Of a stretch of 64,000 nucleotides of DNA, positions 62,417 through 64,000 are shown piece by piece (positions within the stretch are counted from its first letter, which is position 1; the number at the start of each line of letters is the position of its first letter). A program made the translations under genes and the position numbers. The DNA is taken from positions 9,239,001 through 9,303,000 of the forward strand of contig NZ_CP030050.1 of NCBI RefSeq assembly GCF_015291705.1, written 5' to 3'. The stretch is from Bradyrhizobium arachidis. GTDB taxonomy: Bacteria > Pseudomonadota > Alphaproteobacteria > Rhizobiales > Xanthobacteraceae. The notes under the pieces were generated by a model. The model saw only the letters and a list, made by a program, of their open reading frames with translations, was not told the DNA's origin and searched no databases.

Positions 62417-63616
62417 ATGAAAATCGCTCAAATCGCTCCGCTTGCGGAGAGCTGCCCGCCACGGCTCTACGGCGGCACCGAGCGCATCGTCTCGTATTTG
62501 ACCGAAGAGCTGGTCCGCCAGGGCCATGAGGTCACCCTGTTCGCAAGCGGTGACTCCGTCACATCTGCGGAGCTGGTGCCGTGCTCGAAGATGGCCCTGC
62601 GGCTGGATCCTTCCGTGAAGGATATGACGCCATACCACGTCATGATGCTGGACCAAGTTGCAAGGCGAGCGAACGAATTCGACGTCCTGCACTTCCATAT
62701 CGATCATCTGCATTATCCCTTGATGCGGCGCTATGCGGACCGGATCGTCACGACATTGCATGGGCGGCTCGATCTACCCGATCTGAAGCCGTTTTACTTG
62801 GCCTTCCCTGAGCCTCCCGTGGTCTCGATTTCGGACGCACAACGCCGCCCAATGCCACCGGTCAACTGGCTTGGCACCGTGCTTCATGGATTGCCCGAGA
62901 ACATCCTCTCCTATCGGCCAGCGCCGTCCGGGGACTATTTTGCGTTCCTTGGACGCATCTCCCCCCAAAAAGGACCGGACAAGGCCATCGAGATCGCTGC
63001 CAAGACCGGCGTTCCCCTGAAGATGGCCGCCAAGATCGATGCCGCAGATCAGCGCTATTGGGATCAGGTGATCGCGCCGATGGTCGCGGCTCATCCAAAC
63101 GTCGAGTTCATTGGCGAGATCAATGAGCTCCAGAAAGCCGACTTCCTCGGCAATGCGCGCGCGCTGCTCTTTCCGATCTGCTGGCCTGAGCCCTTCGGTC
63201 TCGTCATGATCGAGGCGATGGCTTGCGGCACGCCAGTGGTTGCGCTTTCCCACGGCTCAGTGCCGGAGGTCATCGACCACGGCCTCAGCGGATTCGTCGT
63301 GAACTCTGTCGAGGAGGCGATCGCGGCGGCCAACGCAGCCGGGACATTGGATCGAGCGGCGATCCGCAAACGGTTCGAACAACGCTTCACGGCGGAGCGG
63401 ATGGCGAGCGACTATTTGGCCGCCTATCGCCGGTTACCGGCCCTTCGGCAAACATCGCAGCTGGACGTTCTCGCGACGCTGGAAAGCAAGAGCGCAATCC
63501 GGATGCCGATACCGTCTGCCGAGTTGGAAATAGCTGCCGTCGCCGCTGGCTCGAGATCCTTAGTCCGTGTCGGAACGGAACGCGCGAGCGGCGGTTACGA
63601 CAACACACAGGAGTAG
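62417..63616 (+). CDS. GT4-family glycosyltransferase
   Basis: A 399-residue glycosyltransferase: MKIAQIAPLAESCPPRLYGG, TERIVSYLTEELVRQGHEVT, then TLHGRLDLPDLKPF. The C-terminal nucleotide-sugar domain has YFAFLGRISPQKGPDKAIEI and WPEPFGLVMIEAMACGTPVV. The last 50 residues (SAIRMPIPSAELEIAAVAAG) are less conserved. It is close to glgA, in the same direction, so an alpha-glucan or trehalose-type product is plausible. Donor and acceptor are unknown. Confidence 0.85.
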   Translation: MKIAQIAPLAESCPPRLYGGTERIVSYLTEELVRQGHEVTLFASGDSVTSAELVPCSKMALRLDPSVKDMTPYHVMMLDQVARRANEFDVLHFHIDHLHYPLMRRYADRIVTTLHGRLDLPDLKPFYLAFPEPPVVSISDAQRRPMPPVNWLGTVLHGLPENILSYRPAPSGDYFAFLGRISPQKGPDKAIEIAAKTGVPLKMAAKIDAADQRYWDQVIAPMVAAHPNVEFIGEINELQKADFLGNARALLFPICWPEPFGLVMIEAMACGTPVVALSHGSVPEVIDHGLSGFVVNSVEEAIAAANAAGTLDRAAIRKRFEQRFTAERMASDYLAAYRRLPALRQTSQLDVLATLESKSAIRMPIPSAELEIAAVAAGSRSLVRVGTERASGGYDNTQE

Positions 63617-63621
63617 CCGCC

Positions 63622-63903
63622 ATGCGCCGCTCGATCCCTAAGCCCATCCGCAACAAGCTCGACCTGACCGATCGCGTTCAGATGCGGCTCGTCAGAAAAC
63701 GTCTTGGCCTTTCCGATGCCGAGCTGACCGCCATCGTCGGGCGGATTGGAAACTCGATCGCCGCGATCAGCAAGGAAGCCGCCAAACAGCGGGCCAACGC
63801 GCTGGCCAAGCCGGCTCACGTGCCTCCCGCGGCAGTGATCGCCTCAGCTGTGGCCATCGAGCAGGCCGCGGCCGAGATACCCGCATCAGCGCCGACATCC
63901 TAA
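63622..63903 (+). CDS. DUF3606-like small protein
   Basis: A 93-residue protein: MRRSIPKPIRNKLDLTDRVQ, MRLVRKRLGLSDAELTAIVG. The LDLTDxxQxRxxxKxLGLSDAEL pattern matches the DUF3606 family, small proteins with a helical core. The C-terminal 40 residues are alanine-rich. AGGAGTAGCCGCC precedes the ATG. It follows the GT4 gene by five bases. Confidence 0.6.
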   Translation: MRRSIPKPIRNKLDLTDRVQMRLVRKRLGLSDAELTAIVGRIGNSIAAISKEAAKQRANALAKPAHVPPAAVIASAVAIEQAAAEIPASAPTS

Positions 63904-63926
63904 CCGGATTTTTATCGGGGGCATAC

Positions 63927-64000
63927 ATGGACCAAGAAGCGCGATCAGACGACGCCCTGACGCGGGCGGCGGCGAGCCTGCGCCGCTCGCGGATCACCGA
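63927..64000 (+). CDS. Start of a gene running off the window
   Basis: An ATG at 63927 opens a frame reading MDQEARSDDALTRAAASLRR and continues past the end. Too little is visible to name it. Confidence 0.35.
   Translation, partial: MDQEARSDDALTRAAASLRRSRIT

Noticed and set aside
1..64000. CRISPR array, rRNA or complete tRNA
   Set aside because: No regular spaced repeats, no rRNA sequence and no full tRNA could be seen on either strand.

Overview
The window looks like accessory DNA of an alphaproteobacterium of the Rhizobiales, most likely Bradyrhizobium or a close relative. The reasons are high GC, a LuxR/LuxI pair beside a trb-type conjugation cluster, many small orphan proteins of types common in Bradyrhizobium, a ROSE-like RNA thermometer in front of an Hsp20 gene, and GGAAC-N16-CGTT promoters of the EcfG general stress type. 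The genus is inferred from family resemblance, not from a search.

Layout. (1) 1-544: the end of an HlyD-type membrane fusion protein gene, then a 3' fragment of a tRNA-Arg gene. This fragment is the kind of scar an integrative element leaves at its chromosomal border, so the element probably starts here and runs to the right. (2) 545-4752: gene-poor DNA with a dihydrolipoamide dehydrogenase relic, then luxR, luxI and a LysR regulator. (3) 4507-27838: a conjugation module on the minus strand. In transcription order it reads traF fragment, lytic transglycosylase, [IS66, IS110], relaxase, traG, copG-like, [cargo], trbB, C, D, E, J, K-alt, L, F, G, I, DUF2274. The cargo is a ketopantoate reductase-like gene, an MFS transporter and a divergent LysR regulator. 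trbI carries a frameshift and traF is truncated, so the machine may no longer work on its own.

(4) 27.8-39.5 kb: a graveyard of small orphan genes and relics (ligD, GNAT, alpha/beta hydrolase). It also holds intact genes for a PAS-PAS hybrid histidine kinase, a DUF418 membrane protein and a phasin. (5) 39.5-46.1 kb: two IS1111-type IS110 elements, a dispersed palindromic repeat, the Hsp20 gene and a secreted alpha/beta hydrolase. (6) 46.3-51.2 kb: a Tat-exported vanadium haloperoxidase homologue with an altered phosphate loop, an excisionase-like gene with a partial second copy, and a decayed beta-lactamase-type hydrolase. (7) 51.3-58 kb: treZ and a stress cluster of small proteins, a YciE-type protein, a decayed DUF4142 gene and two secreted proteins sharing an ICxxC tail, followed by an SDR/AKR fusion relic. 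(8) 58.1-64 kb: a second complete IS66 element, then glycogen synthase, a GT4 glycosyltransferase and a DUF3606-like protein.

How the parts fit. LuxR/LuxI probably tie transfer of the element to cell density. The treZ, glgA and GT4 genes point to alpha-glucan and trehalose metabolism. The YciE, phasin, histidine kinase and small stress genes carry EcfG-like promoters, which suggests a general-stress cargo. IS66 elements with perfect 8-bp target duplications and IS1111 elements with clear subterminal inverted repeats show recent transposition, while about a dozen frameshifted relics show older decay. No integrase, replication gene, rRNA or CRISPR array was found in the window.
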